Part shown: positions 23,584-32,537 of the stretch, one piece after another | How the letters are laid out: each line of letters opens with the position of its first letter | Numbering within the stretch: the stretch's first letter is position 1 | DNA from: Micromonospora_J zhanjiangensis | GTDB taxonomy: Bacteria > Actinomycetota > Actinomycetes > Mycobacteriales > Micromonosporaceae | Direction of reading: 5' to 3' | Length of the DNA: 64,000 bases | NCBI RefSeq assembly: GCF_042650605.1 | Contig: NZ_JBHSBN010000024.1 | Location: 1 to 64,000, forward strand | Made by a program: the position numbers and the translations under genes | The notes under the pieces: generated by a model | Seen by the model: only the letters and a program-made list of their open reading frames with translations | What the model was told of the DNA's origin: nothing | Databases searched by the model: none

Positions 23584-23774
23584 CTTCTGCTCCTCACTCC
23601 CCGTCGCCGGGGACCTGGCCGGTCGGGCGAGCGGGCTCCCACCCACCGACTATTCGACGTATGTCAATGACTATCGTTGCCGGTCAAAAAACTGTCAATC
23701 GATGGGCGCCGATGATAGTTTCGGTCGGCGGCGACGGTCTTGACTAAGGTGGCCGGTCGTCGGAGGGTCTGGGG

Positions 23775-24755
23775 ATGATCCCGTTCCGGCTGGAGGAGAT
23801 CCTTCCCGACATCGCGTTCGGGCCGGTCCGGTTGCCACGTCAGCAGAACGGCGGATCGCCGCAGAGCACGGCGGTGACGCTGCTGGCCGACTACAGCCTG
23901 CGCGACCGTTCCTGGCTGCCGTCCGCGGCCATCGTGGCGTTGCTGGCGGAGTCCGACGTCACGCAGGCCGGGGCGCGGACCGCGATCAGCCGGCTGGCCC
24001 GCCGGGGCGTGCTGGAGAGCACCCGCCAGGGGCGGCGCACCTCCTACCGGCTGACCCCGCCCGCCGCCACCGCGCTGGCCGTCGGCGGCAGGGGCGTGGT
24101 CGGCTTCGCCGCCGCGGCGGAGGCCTGGGACGGCTGCTGGACGCTCATCGCCTTCTCGCTGCCGCAGGAGGGGGAGGCCGAGCGCCGGGCGCTGCGCGGC
24201 CGGTTGCGCTGGCTGGGCTACGCCCCGCTGTACGACGGTCTCTGGGTCTCGCCGCACCATCCACCGGCCCGGGCCGCGTCGCTGGCCGGGATCCGGCTCG
24301 GCGCGATGACCATGTTCCGGGCCCGGAGCGTGCAACTGTCCACGGTGACCAGCCGCGACCCGCTGGACGCCTGGGACCTGACCAACGTCGGCGAGCACTA
24401 CGCGTCCTTCGTCCGGCGCTGGCGCACCCTGCTGCCGCGGATCCGCGCCGGCGACGTCGTCGGCGCGGACGCGTTACGGGCCCGGACCGAGGTGATGGAC
24501 AGCTACCGGCGGTTCGTCAGCCTCGATCCGTGGTTGCCGATGCGGCTGATGCCGGCGGGCTGGCCGCGGGTCGAGGCCCGCGACGTGTTCGTGGCCGTCT
24601 ACGACGGCCTGGCCGAACCGGCGCTGCGTCACGTGCGGCGCACGGTGGCCCGGTTCGTGGCCGGGCCCCGGCCCGTCGTCCACGCGCACACCGTCGCCGA
24701 CCTGCTCGACGGCCTGCTGCCCGCCGACGCCGCACCCGCCCCGGCCGGCCGGTAA
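23775..24755 (+). CDS. PaaX-family transcriptional regulator
   Basis: 326 residues from an ATG at 23775, preceded by GGAGGG. An N-terminal winged helix (VTLLADYSLRD; GARTAISRLARRGVLESTRQG) is followed by the PaaX central domain (WTLIAFSLPQEGEAERRALR; LRWLGYAPLYDGLWVSP) and the C-terminal PaaX domain (MRLMPAGWPRVEARDVF). PaaX proteins repress aromatic-acid catabolism and are released by an acyl-CoA intermediate. Here a second PaaX and an import/acyl-CoA ligase operon lie within 1-2 kb. It is divergent from the esterase gene and could control either unit. Confidence 0.92.
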   Translation: MIPFRLEEILPDIAFGPVRLPRQQNGGSPQSTAVTLLADYSLRDRSWLPSAAIVALLAESDVTQAGARTAISRLARRGVLESTRQGRRTSYRLTPPAATALAVGGRGVVGFAAAAEAWDGCWTLIAFSLPQEGEAERRALRGRLRWLGYAPLYDGLWVSPHHPPARAASLAGIRLGAMTMFRARSVQLSTVTSRDPLDAWDLTNVGEHYASFVRRWRTLLPRIRAGDVVGADALRARTEVMDSYRRFVSLDPWLPMRLMPAGWPRVEARDVFVAVYDGLAEPALRHVRRTVARFVAGPRPVVHAHTVADLLDGLLPADAAPAPAGR

Positions 24756-24811
24756 CGGGTCCCGTCCGGGAACCGGTTCGTCGCGGGGCATGGCCGCCGG
24801 GCACGGCCGGG

Positions 24812-25675
24812 TCAGCCGCGTCGCTCGCGTTCCTGCCACCAGGTCCGGGCCAGCGGGCGCCACCGGGCACGCCGGTCGAGCAGGACCCGGCGGGCCGCCT
24901 CCCCGCTCCACCCGTCCGGCAACAGGTCCGGCGGCAGCCCCGGATCGGCCAGCAGCAGCCGGCGCCACTGGTGGACGAGGTGGGCCAGCTCGGCGAGCGC
25001 CTGGTCGGGCGTGGCCGGGCTCGGGTCCGCGAACCGCTCGGTGAAGGCGCGGTACTGCCGGTCCAGATCCGCGACGTTCCACGCCTGGGCGGCCAGGTGC
25101 TGCCGTTCCCCGTCGTCGGTGAGCCGGGCCTGCAACAGCGTCCCGTGCACCGCCTCGCCGAGGTCGTCCAGCACCTGGCGGGCCTCGGCGGCCCGGGACG
25201 GGTGCGGGCTGAGCCAGACCCCGGGGCCGAGCGAGCCGAAACCGGCCCAGCCGAGCGCGGTCCGTAACCGGTGCCGGAGGTTGCGGTGCGTCTCCGGGAC
25301 GGTGGTGAGCAGCAGCAGCCAGTCGCCGGTCCAGTCGCTCTCCGGGCCGGTCGCGAAGAGCCGGCCCTTGGCGGCGGTCAGCGCGTCGCGCCCGGCCGGG
25401 GTGAGCTGCCAACGGGTCCGGCGACCGAGCCGGACCGGGGCGAGCAGACCTGCGGCGGCGGTCCGGGCCAACGCCTGCCGGACCGCCTTCTCCTCGAACC
25501 CGACCAGGTCGAGCGCGTCCACGACGGTCTGGGTCCAGGCCCCGTCGTCCTCGTCCAGGACGCAGTCGCCGAGCACCAGCAGCAGGTAGGCGCGGGCGCT
25601 CGGACCGCGGGCGGCCCCGGGGGTACGCGGGCCCCGGTCGGTCCCGTCGGGCGCTCGCGCGGAGGTCGACGTCAC
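24812..25675 (-). CDS. PaaX-family transcriptional regulator
   Basis: 287 residues from a GTG at 25675 with a GGAGGA ribosome site; an ATG 10 codons upstream lacks one. The winged helix is at about 30-95 (ARAYLLLVLGDCVLDED; EKAVRQALARTAAAGLLAP), then the PaaX middle domain (DWLLLLTTVPETHRNLRHRL; GFGSLGPGVWLSPHP) and the C-terminal domain (PPDLLPDGWSGEAARRVL). It is divergent from the transport/acyl-CoA operon starting at 25786, the classical position for its repressor. An acyl-CoA made by the operon's ligase is the expected inducer, inferred from the family. Confidence 0.92.
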   Translation of the reverse strand: MTSTSARAPDGTDRGPRTPGAARGPSARAYLLLVLGDCVLDEDDGAWTQTVVDALDLVGFEEKAVRQALARTAAAGLLAPVRLGRRTRWQLTPAGRDALTAAKGRLFATGPESDWTGDWLLLLTTVPETHRNLRHRLRTALGWAGFGSLGPGVWLSPHPSRAAEARQVLDDLGEAVHGTLLQARLTDDGERQHLAAQAWNVADLDRQYRAFTERFADPSPATPDQALAELAHLVHQWRRLLLADPGLPPDLLPDGWSGEAARRVLLDRRARWRPLARTWWQERERRG

Positions 25676-25785
25676 CGGCTCCTCCTGACTCGGCGAACGA
25701 AACATTCCCCACTATCTTGACGTACGACCATAGCTGTGTCGCATTATAGGGGTGCCTCGTCGTCGATGAAACCGAGGTGAGGCCC
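25676..25785. promoter_or_regulatory. divergent promoter region of PaaX and the transport operon
   Basis: In this 110-base AT-richer gap, TTGACG at about 25718 and CATTAT roughly 19 bases downstream form a plausible -35/-10 pair facing the operon. CTATC and ATAG half-sites flank it and could be part of a PaaX operator. All assignments are by eye. Confidence 0.4.
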
Positions 25786-27405
25786 ATGTCGACCGGTCCG
25801 GTGTCCGCCCCGTCCACGCCCGACGCCCCGCGGGTGACCCCGACGCCGCCCCTGCTACGGGTGCGGGAGTTGGACGTCTGCTACGGCGGCGGGTTGCGGG
25901 CGTTGCGGCGGGTGTCGCTGGAGGTGCCGGCCGACGGCCTGGTCGCCGTCCTGGGCGGCAACGGCGCCGGCAAGAGCACCCTGCTGCGAGCGGTCTCCGG
26001 GACGCTGCCCTTCGTCGGCGGCCGGGTCACCGCCGGAACCGTCGAGTTCGCCGGCCGTCGCCTGGACCGGCTGACCCCCACCGACGTCGTCCGGGCCGGG
26101 GTGATCCAGGTGCCGGAGGGCCGGCAGGTCTTCGCCCACCTCACCGTGGACGAGAACCTGCGGGCCGGCGGCCTGGTCAGGTCCCGCCGCGCACGCCGGG
26201 CGACCCGGGACCGGGTGTACGAGACGTTCCCGGTACTGCGCGAACGGTCCCGGCAACGGGCCGGCCTGCTCTCCGGCGGCGAGCAGCAACTGCTGGCGAT
26301 CGGTCGGGCCCTGATGGCCGAGCCGCGCCTGCTGCTGCTGGACGAGCCGTCGCTGGGCCTGGCCCCGCGGATGGTCGACCGGATCGGCGAGGTGATCGCC
26401 GACATCCACCGGCGGGGGACGGCGGTCGTCCTGGTCGAGCAGAACGCGGCCTTGGCCCTGGCGCTCGCCGACACGGCGTACGTGTTGGACGTCGGCCGCG
26501 TCGCGCTGTCCGGCCCGGCCGACCGGTTGGCCCGCACCGACGAGGTGCGGGACCGGTACTTGGGGGTGAGCGCCGCGGCACCGGCCGCGCCACCGCGCCG
26601 CGCCGACCCGGTCCGCCACCCGGAGTTGCCGGCGTTGACCGTCGACCGGATCAGTGTCCGGTTCGGCGGGCTCAGCGCGCTGTCGGAGGTGTCGTTCACC
26701 GTCGCGCCCGGTTCGGTGCACGCGCTGATCGGCCCGAACGGCGCCGGCAAGTCCACCTGCCTGAACGTGCTCACCGGCGTACAACGGCCCGCGGCCGGGG
26801 GCGTGCGCTACGGCGACGTGCCGCTGCGCGGGCTGCGCCCGGACCGGATCGCCCGGCTCGGAGTCAGCCGGACCTTCCAGAACCTCGCCCTGTCGGCGAC
26901 CGCCACCGTGACCGACAACCTGCTGCTCGGCCGGCACCGGCTCAGCCGGGCGGGCTTCGTCCGCGCCGGGTTGCGCACCGTCGCCGCCCGCCGGGAGGAG
27001 ACTGCCCAGCGTCACCGGGTACGTCAGGTCGCCGACCTGCTCCAGCTCACCGACCTGCTGGACCGGCCGGTGGCCGGGCTGCCCTACGGCGTGCGCAAGC
27101 GGGTGGAGTTGGCCCGGGCGCTGTGCGCCGAACCGACCCTGCTGCTGCTCGACGAACCGGTGGCCGGGATGCCCGCGGGCGAGTCGGCCGACCTGGCTGC
27201 GGTGCTGGCCCGGGTCCGCGCGGAGCTGCCGATCTCCATCGTGCTGGTCGAGCACGACATGACCTTCGTGATGGGACTCGCCGACGAGGTCACCGTGCTG
27301 GACTTCGGCCGGCGCATCGCCACCGGTACGCCGGAGCAGGTGCGCCGCGATCCCGAGGTGATCCGCGCCTACCTCGGCGAGCAGGCGCCGGAGGTGTCCC
27401 GGTGA
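25786..27405 (+). CDS. LivF-LivG fused ABC transporter ATPase
   Basis: 539 residues from an ATG at 25786. The first ATPase (about 20-260) is LivF-like: Walker A GGNGAGKST, the family signature VPEGRQVF, ABC signature LSGGEQQ and Walker B LLLLDEPS. The second (about 280-535) is LivG-like: GPNGAGKST, SRTFQNLALSAT and LLLLDEPVAGM. The second ABC signature position reads LPYGVRKRVELARAL, as in genuine LivG proteins. Both halves keep Walker A and B residues. They would power the LivH/LivM permeases encoded next, with GTGA overlap. Branched-chain-amino-acid-type importers normally carry these as separate genes, so the fusion and the F-before-G order are unusual. Confidence 0.92.
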   Translation: MSTGPVSAPSTPDAPRVTPTPPLLRVRELDVCYGGGLRALRRVSLEVPADGLVAVLGGNGAGKSTLLRAVSGTLPFVGGRVTAGTVEFAGRRLDRLTPTDVVRAGVIQVPEGRQVFAHLTVDENLRAGGLVRSRRARRATRDRVYETFPVLRERSRQRAGLLSGGEQQLLAIGRALMAEPRLLLLDEPSLGLAPRMVDRIGEVIADIHRRGTAVVLVEQNAALALALADTAYVLDVGRVALSGPADRLARTDEVRDRYLGVSAAAPAAPPRRADPVRHPELPALTVDRISVRFGGLSALSEVSFTVAPGSVHALIGPNGAGKSTCLNVLTGVQRPAAGGVRYGDVPLRGLRPDRIARLGVSRTFQNLALSATATVTDNLLLGRHRLSRAGFVRAGLRTVAARREETAQRHRVRQVADLLQLTDLLDRPVAGLPYGVRKRVELARALCAEPTLLLLDEPVAGMPAGESADLAAVLARVRAELPISIVLVEHDMTFVMGLADEVTVLDFGRRIATGTPEQVRRDPEVIRAYLGEQAPEVSR

Positions 27406-28295
27406 ACCATCTCGCCACCCTCCTGGTCAACGGCGTCTCGCTGGGCTGCCTCGACGCCCTGATCGCGCTCGGGTTCGTCCTGGTCTTCAAGGCCACCCGG
27501 GTGGTCAACTTCGCGTACGGCTCGCTGCTGCTGCTCGGCGCGTACGTGATCGGGCGGACCCACGACGGCCTGGGCTTTCCCGGTGCCGTGCTGCTCGCGG
27601 TGGCCGTGACGGCCGCGGTGGCCCTGGTGGTGGGGGTGGTGGTCCTGCGCCCGGCGAGGCTGGCCGACCCGGGCACGCTCGCCATCCTCACCCTCGGCGT
27701 GGACATCGTGCTGGCCACCGAGTTGACCCGCCGGATCGGCACTGACCTGCTCACCACCGGCGACCCGTGGGGCGCCCGGGTGGTGACGGTGGCCGGCATC
27801 CAGGTGCCGCAGACCCGGGTGGCCGCCGCCGCCGTAGCGGTGCTGCTCATCGCCGCCCTGCTCGTCGCGCTCACCGCCACCGACTGGGGCGTCGGCCTGC
27901 GGGCCTCGGCGGAGCGCCCGGCGACCGCGGCGCTGCTGGGCATCCGGCAGAGCCGGGTCGCGGCCGGCGCCTGGGGACTGGCCGGTGGCCTGGCCGCCAC
28001 CGCCGGGCTGTTCCTGGTCGCCTTCCCGGCGCCCGGTATCGGTGCCGGTGCCGGGCAGGCGGCGCTGGGCGCGGCCATACCGGCGGCGGTGCTCGGCGGT
28101 CTGGACTCGACCACCGGCGCTCTGGTCGGTGGCCTGGCGGTCGGCCTCACCGCCACCCTGGCCGCCGGCTACCAGGACCAGTTGGCCTTCCTCGGCCGGG
28201 GGATCGGCGACGTCGCGCCGTACCTGGTCATGCTGCTGGTGCTGCTGGTCCGCCCGGCCGGACTGTTCGGCAGCCGGGAGGTCGACCGTGTCTGA
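27402..28295 (+). CDS. livH: branched-chain amino acid-type ABC permease LivH
   Basis: 297 residues from a GTG that overlaps the ATPase stop by four bases. About eight hydrophobic spans are visible. The N-terminal pattern (LVNGVSLGCLDALIALGFVLVFKATRVVNFAYGS, in pieces) is the LivH signature, and LGALIPAAVLGGLDSTTGALVG-type residues form the coupling and C-terminal region. It forms the transmembrane channel with the next gene product. The real substrate may be an aromatic or other organic acid rather than an amino acid, because the operon continues with CoA-ligase and hydratase genes. Confidence 0.9.
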   Translation: MNHLATLLVNGVSLGCLDALIALGFVLVFKATRVVNFAYGSLLLLGAYVIGRTHDGLGFPGAVLLAVAVTAAVALVVGVVVLRPARLADPGTLAILTLGVDIVLATELTRRIGTDLLTTGDPWGARVVTVAGIQVPQTRVAAAAVAVLLIAALLVALTATDWGVGLRASAERPATAALLGIRQSRVAAGAWGLAGGLAATAGLFLVAFPAPGIGAGAGQAALGAAIPAAVLGGLDSTTGALVGGLAVGLTATLAAGYQDQLAFLGRGIGDVAPYLVMLLVLLVRPAGLFGSREVDRV

Positions 28296-29523
28296 GCTGG
28301 CGCGTCGCATCTGGTGGCTGCCGGTGGCCGCGGTGGCGGTGGCCGCGCCGCTGTCGCTGACCGGGTTCTGGCTGCAGACCGGGCTGTTCGTGATGGCGGC
28401 CGTGATCGGCGCGATCGGCCTCACCCTGCTGGTCGGCGTGGCCGGCCAGCTCTCCCTGGCGCACGCGTTCTTCGTCGCGACCGGCGCCTACGGGTACGCG
28501 TTCCTGGCCGGCACCGGCGACGACCGGGTGGCCGGCGCCGGGTGGCCACCACCGCTCGCCGCGGTCGGCGCCGTCGCGCTGGCCGCGCTGGCCGGCGCGT
28601 TGTTCAGTCCGATCGCCGGCCGGTTGCGCGGGATCTATCTCGGCCTGGCCTCGCTGGGCCTGGTGTTCCTGGGCCAGCACGTGCTGCGCAACGCGACCGG
28701 GCTGACCGGCGGGTTCAACGGCCGGGACGCCGCACCGTTCGAGGCGTTCGGCTTCTCGTTCACCGCGACCGATCCCGACCTCGTGGTGTTCGGCGTCCCG
28801 TACGGGCCGCTGGAGCGGCTGTGGTACCTCGGTCTGCTGTTCGTGCTGGTCGCCGGCTGGTACGCGGTCAACCTGCTGCGCGGCCGTCCCGGTCGGGCCC
28901 TGGCCGGGCTGCGGGACAGCGAGACCGCCGCCGCCGTCCTCGGCGTCGACGTCCGGCGCTACCGGGCGGCGGCGTTCACCGTGTCCAGCGCCTACGCCGG
29001 GCTGGCCGGTGTGCTGCTCGCCCTCTCCTTCGGCCGGATCGTGCCGGACAGCTTCGGGTTCGGCATGTCGGTCGACTTCCTGGCGATGGTCGTCATCGGC
29101 GGTTCGGGATCGGTCCCGGGTGCCGCCGCCGGCGCGGTGCTGGTCACCGCGCTCCCGCTGATCCTCGGCCGGTACAGCGACGCGGTGCCGTTCCTGGCCC
29201 AGCCGGGGGAGCCCGGTATCGGTGCGGCCGAGGCCGCCCGGCTGCTCTACGGCGCCGCGGTCGTCGCGGTGCTGCTGTTCGCCCCCGGTGGCCTGGCCGG
29301 CCTCGCCCGCCGGCTGCGCCCCGCCCGTGCACCGCGTCCCACCCGTGCACCGCGTTTCACCCGTGCACCGACTCCCGCTCCTGCACCGACTCCCGCCCCT
29401 TCGCCGCGTCCCGCCACCGAGGAGCCGCACCATGATCCGACGACGACCGATCCTCACGACAGCGATCTGCCTCTGCCTCGCCGCGACCGGCCTGACCGGG
29501 TGCGGGAAGGCGACCTCGGGTGA
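28288..29523 (+). CDS. livM: branched-chain amino acid-type ABC permease LivM
   Basis: 411 residues from a GTG at 28288, overlapping livH by 8 bases. LivM features include IGLTLLVGVAGQLSLAHAFF, LRGIYLGLASLGLVFLGQHV and MVVIGGSGSVPGAAAGAVL, across about nine spans ending near residue 345. The last 65 residues are a Pro/Ala/Thr/Arg tail built from an 18-bp DNA repeat (29324-29395). The frame then runs on through the first 92 bases of the next gene. The tail is not part of the normal family length, so repeat expansion or a lost stop is likely. Confidence 0.88.
   Translation: MSELARRIWWLPVAAVAVAAPLSLTGFWLQTGLFVMAAVIGAIGLTLLVGVAGQLSLAHAFFVATGAYGYAFLAGTGDDRVAGAGWPPPLAAVGAVALAALAGALFSPIAGRLRGIYLGLASLGLVFLGQHVLRNATGLTGGFNGRDAAPFEAFGFSFTATDPDLVVFGVPYGPLERLWYLGLLFVLVAGWYAVNLLRGRPGRALAGLRDSETAAAVLGVDVRRYRAAAFTVSSAYAGLAGVLLALSFGRIVPDSFGFGMSVDFLAMVVIGGSGSVPGAAAGAVLVTALPLILGRYSDAVPFLAQPGEPGIGAAEAARLLYGAAVVAVLLFAPGGLAGLARRLRPARAPRPTRAPRFTRAPTPAPAPTPAPSPRPATEEPHHDPTTTDPHDSDLPLPRRDRPDRVREGDLG
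29324..29395 (+). repeat. 18-bp in-frame tandem repeat, four copies
   Basis: Four consecutive 18-base units (29324, 29342, 29360, 29378), beginning CCCGTGCACCGCGTCCCA and becoming diverged in the fourth, encode the six-residue theme RAPxxT/PAPTPA at the end of LivM. Being a multiple of three, copy changes keep the frame. Confidence 0.85.
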
Positions 29524-30691
29524 CAAGGACTCCGGCGGGGTGAAGTCCGGTCCCGGGGTGACCGCCAGCACCATCAAGCTCGGCAGCCTGGTCGACCTCA
29601 CCGCCGTCTTCGCCTCCCTCAGCAAGTCGGTGGTGCAGGGCACGCAACTGTTCTGGAAACAGCAGAACGCCAACGGCGGCGTGTGCGGCCGCACGGTCGA
29701 GGTCACCGTCAAGGACACCGGGTACGACCCGCAGAAGGCCGTCTCGGCCTACCGCGAGTTGTCCGGCGACGTGCTGGGCTTGCAGAGCGTGCTGGGCTCG
29801 CCGGTGATGACGGCGCTGCGCCCGCTGGCCAAGCAGGACGACATGTTCCTCGGCTTCGCCGGGTGGAGCGCCTCGGTGCTGGGCGACGAACACGTCCAGC
29901 TGCTCGGCACGACGTACGACGTGGAGGCGGTCACCGGGCTGGACTTCCTGCTGCGCGAGAAGCGGGTCGCCGCCGGCGACAAGGTCGGGCACGTCTACTT
30001 CGAGGGCGACTTCGGGGAGAACGCCCTGCGCGGCAGCAGCTGGCTGGCCGGGCAGCGGGGGCTGACCATCGTCGGCCAGAAGATCAAGTCGTCGGACACC
30101 GACCTGTCCGCGCAGGTGGCGACGCTGCGCGCGGCCGGCGTGAAGGCCATCCTGGTCTCCGCCGGCCCGACCCAGACCGCGTCGGTGGCCGGCGTCGCGA
30201 AGTCGGTCGGCCTGTCCGTGCCGATCGTGGCCAACGGCCCCGGGTTCACCCCGCAGCTGCTCGGCACCCCGGCCGGACCGGCGCTGACGGAGAACCTGCA
30301 CGTGGTCTCCAGCCTCGCCCCGCCGGCCCTGGACACCCCCGCGGCCCGTGACCTGCAGGCGGCCTTCGCGAAGGAGTACCCGGGCGCGGTGCCGACGCAG
30401 GTCGGATCGGTGTTCGGCTACGCACAGGCCCGGGTCGTCCGGGACATGTTGCAGAAGGCGTGCGACGGCAAGGACCTGACCCGCAAGGGCGTGTTGACCG
30501 CCTTCCACCAGCTGTCGCAGGTGGACACCGGTGGCCTGGTCGCGGGGCCGCTGACCTTCACCGACCCGGCCGCGCCGCCGACCCGGACGGTCTACCTCAG
30601 CCGGGTCGACGGGACCGTGCCGGGCGGGCTGGTCGCCGTCGGCGGTCCGGTCACCGCCGAACCGGCCCGCGCCTACCAGCCGGCGGGCTGA
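29432..30691 (+). CDS. ABC transporter substrate-binding lipoprotein (Peripla_BP_6)
   Basis: 419 residues from an ATG at 29432, inside the livM 3' end. The lipobox LTGC follows a short signal (RRRPILTTAICLCLAATG), so Cys24 should be lipidated. The binding protein has two Rossmann-like lobes (TIKLGSLVDLTAVFASL; VGHVYFEGDFGENALRG; VPIVANGPGFTPQLL). Usual LivK-type proteins are of this length. It delivers ligand to the LivH/LivM channel. Ligand identity cannot be read from the sequence; operon content points to a carboxylic acid. Confidence 0.92.
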   Translation: MIRRRPILTTAICLCLAATGLTGCGKATSGDKDSGGVKSGPGVTASTIKLGSLVDLTAVFASLSKSVVQGTQLFWKQQNANGGVCGRTVEVTVKDTGYDPQKAVSAYRELSGDVLGLQSVLGSPVMTALRPLAKQDDMFLGFAGWSASVLGDEHVQLLGTTYDVEAVTGLDFLLREKRVAAGDKVGHVYFEGDFGENALRGSSWLAGQRGLTIVGQKIKSSDTDLSAQVATLRAAGVKAILVSAGPTQTASVAGVAKSVGLSVPIVANGPGFTPQLLGTPAGPALTENLHVVSSLAPPALDTPAARDLQAAFAKEYPGAVPTQVGSVFGYAQARVVRDMLQKACDGKDLTRKGVLTAFHQLSQVDTGGLVAGPLTFTDPAAPPTRTVYLSRVDGTVPGGLVAVGGPVTAEPARAYQPAG

Positions 30692-30747
30692 GCCGCCCGC
30701 GGACCCGCACCCCAGCGACGCACCGACCGACTGTGACGGGAGAACCA

Positions 30748-31659
30748 GTGGTGAAGCTCAACGGCCGGGTGGCCGTGGTGACCGGGGCGGCCCGGGGACT
30801 GGGCCGCGCCTACGCCGAGGCGTTGGCCGTCGCCGGGGCCGCGGTGGTGATCAACGACGCCGACGCGCGGGCCGCGAGCGAGGTCGCCGACCGGCTCACC
30901 GCGGCCGGCGCCGCGGCCGTCGCCGAACCGGGTGCCGTCGGCCCGGCCGAGGTGGCCCGCCGGCTGGTGGACCGGGCCGTCGAGACGTACGGCCGGCTCG
31001 ACGTGCTGGTCACCAACGCCGGCATCCTGCGCGACCGGATGCTGTGGAAGATGTCCGACGAGGAGTTCGACGCGGTGCTGGACGTCCACCTGCGCGGCAC
31101 CTTCACCTGTGTCCGCGCGGCCGTGACCCGGATGCGGGAGCAGGGCGACGGCGGGCGGATCATCGCGGTCGGGTCACCGGCCGGGCAGCGCGGCAACGTC
31201 GGGCAGACCAACTACTCGGCGGCCAAGGCGGCGATCGTCGGCGCGGTGCGGACCTGGTCGATGGAGTGCGCCCGCGCCGGCATCACCGTCAACGCCGTGG
31301 TCCCGGTCGCCGCCACCGCGATGACCGCCACCATCCCGGCCTTCCAGGAGCACGTCGTCGCCTGGCAGGACCAGGGCACCCCGCTGCCGCGCTGGCTACG
31401 GGCCGGCGAGGGCTTCGGCGTCCCGGAGGACGCCGCCGGGCTGGTCGTCTTCCTGGCCTCCGCGCGGGCCGCCGGGATCACCGGCCAGGCGATCGGGATC
31501 GGTGGGGACCGGCTGTCGGTGTGGTCGCACCCGCAGGAGGTGGCCACCGCGTACCGCGACGGCGGGTGGAGCGCGGAGGCGATCGAGGCCGCCTGGCCGG
31601 CCCTGGACCGGTTCACCCAGCCGGTCGGTATCCCCGCCCCGGAGGTGCCCGAGCCGTGA
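30748..31659 (+). CDS. short-chain dehydrogenase/reductase
   Basis: 303 residues from a GTG at 30748 (GGGAG upstream; a second GTG follows directly). The NAD(P) motif is TGAARGLG, with NAG in VTNAGILRD. The catalytic Ser is in IIAVGSPAG and the Y-x3-K in NYSAAKAA. The acidic residue at the end of the second strand (INDADAR) favours NAD(H). Sequence style (MLWKMSDEEFDAVLDVHLRG) resembles the hydroxyacyl-CoA dehydrogenase part of multifunctional beta-oxidation enzymes. Next to a MaoC hydratase and acyl-CoA ligase it probably oxidises a 3-hydroxyacyl-CoA. About 35 residues beyond the core form a C-terminal extension. Confidence 0.9.
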   Translation: MVKLNGRVAVVTGAARGLGRAYAEALAVAGAAVVINDADARAASEVADRLTAAGAAAVAEPGAVGPAEVARRLVDRAVETYGRLDVLVTNAGILRDRMLWKMSDEEFDAVLDVHLRGTFTCVRAAVTRMREQGDGGRIIAVGSPAGQRGNVGQTNYSAAKAAIVGAVRTWSMECARAGITVNAVVPVAATAMTATIPAFQEHVVAWQDQGTPLPRWLRAGEGFGVPEDAAGLVVFLASARAAGITGQAIGIGGDRLSVWSHPQEVATAYRDGGWSAEAIEAAWPALDRFTQPVGIPAPEVPEP

Positions 31660-32537
31660 ACGTCGACGAACTCGTCGCGATCGACGTGCACGCGCACGTC
31701 GAGGTCTCCGCCGCCGGCCACCCGGCCCTGCCCGAGCACCTGATGGCCGGCTCGACCCACTACTTCAAGGTGGCCGGCGACCGGGCGCCGGGCGTACCGC
31801 GGATCGCCGAGTACTACCGGCAGCGGCGGATGGCGGCCGTGGTGTTCGCGGTCGACGCCCGGTCGGCGACCGGGCACCCGCCGGTGTCGAGCGAGGAGAT
31901 CGCCGAGGCGTGCGTGGCGCACGCGGACGTGCTGATCCCGTTCGGCAGCGTCGACCCGTGGACCGGCCGGGCGGCGGCCCGCCGGGCCCGCGAGCTGGTC
32001 GAACGGTACGGCGTGCGCGGCTTCAAGTTCCATCCCAGCCTGCAGGCGTTCCACCCGAACGACCGGATGGCCTACCCGATCTACGAGGTGTTGCAGGAAC
32101 TGGGCGTGGTGGCGCTGTTCCACAGCGGGCAGACCGGCATCGGAGCCGGGGTCCGCGGTGGCGGTGGGATCGCGTTGAAGTACGCCAACCCGCTGGACCT
32201 GGACGACGTGGCGGTCGACTTCCCCGACCTGCCCATCGTGATCGCCCACCCGTCGTTCCCGTGGCAGGACGAGGCGCTGGCGGTGGCGACGCACAAGCCG
32301 CTGGTGCACATCGACCTGTCCGGCTGGTCACCGAAGTACTTCCCGCCGCAACTGGTCCGGTACGCCAACTCGCTGCTGCGGGACAAGGTGCTGTTCGGCT
32401 CGGACTTCCCGCTGCTCACCCCGGACCGGTGGCTGGCCGACTTCGAGACCCTGGACATCAAGCCGGAGGTACGCCCGCTCATCCTCAAGGACAACGCCGT
32501 CCGGCTGCTCGGTCTCGGGGCGCGGACCGATGCCTGA
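31656..32537 (+). CDS. amidohydrolase-2 family protein (decarboxylase/hydrolase type)
   Basis: 293 residues from a GTG overlapping the SDR stop by four bases. The metal-binding HxH is in AIDVHAHVEVS, a further His in FKFHPSLQAFHP, His in VIAHPSFPW, and the terminal Asp in LFGSDFPLLTPD. This set fits the ACMSD/amidohydrolase-2 group, which contains metal-dependent decarboxylases (for example of aromatic carboxylates) and hydrolases. The reaction cannot be decided from sequence. Its place between an SDR and an acyl-CoA ligase suggests removal of a carboxyl group or ring cleavage-product hydrolysis. Confidence 0.88.
   Translation: MNVDELVAIDVHAHVEVSAAGHPALPEHLMAGSTHYFKVAGDRAPGVPRIAEYYRQRRMAAVVFAVDARSATGHPPVSSEEIAEACVAHADVLIPFGSVDPWTGRAAARRARELVERYGVRGFKFHPSLQAFHPNDRMAYPIYEVLQELGVVALFHSGQTGIGAGVRGGGGIALKYANPLDLDDVAVDFPDLPIVIAHPSFPWQDEALAVATHKPLVHIDLSGWSPKYFPPQLVRYANSLLRDKVLFGSDFPLLTPDRWLADFETLDIKPEVRPLILKDNAVRLLGLGARTDA

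Noticed and set aside
23584..23774. PaaX operator from ACTATC/GATAGT half-sites
   Set aside because: Six-base arms about 45 bases apart, with no matching copy at the second PaaX promoter beyond a partial ACTATC, are too weak to list as a site.
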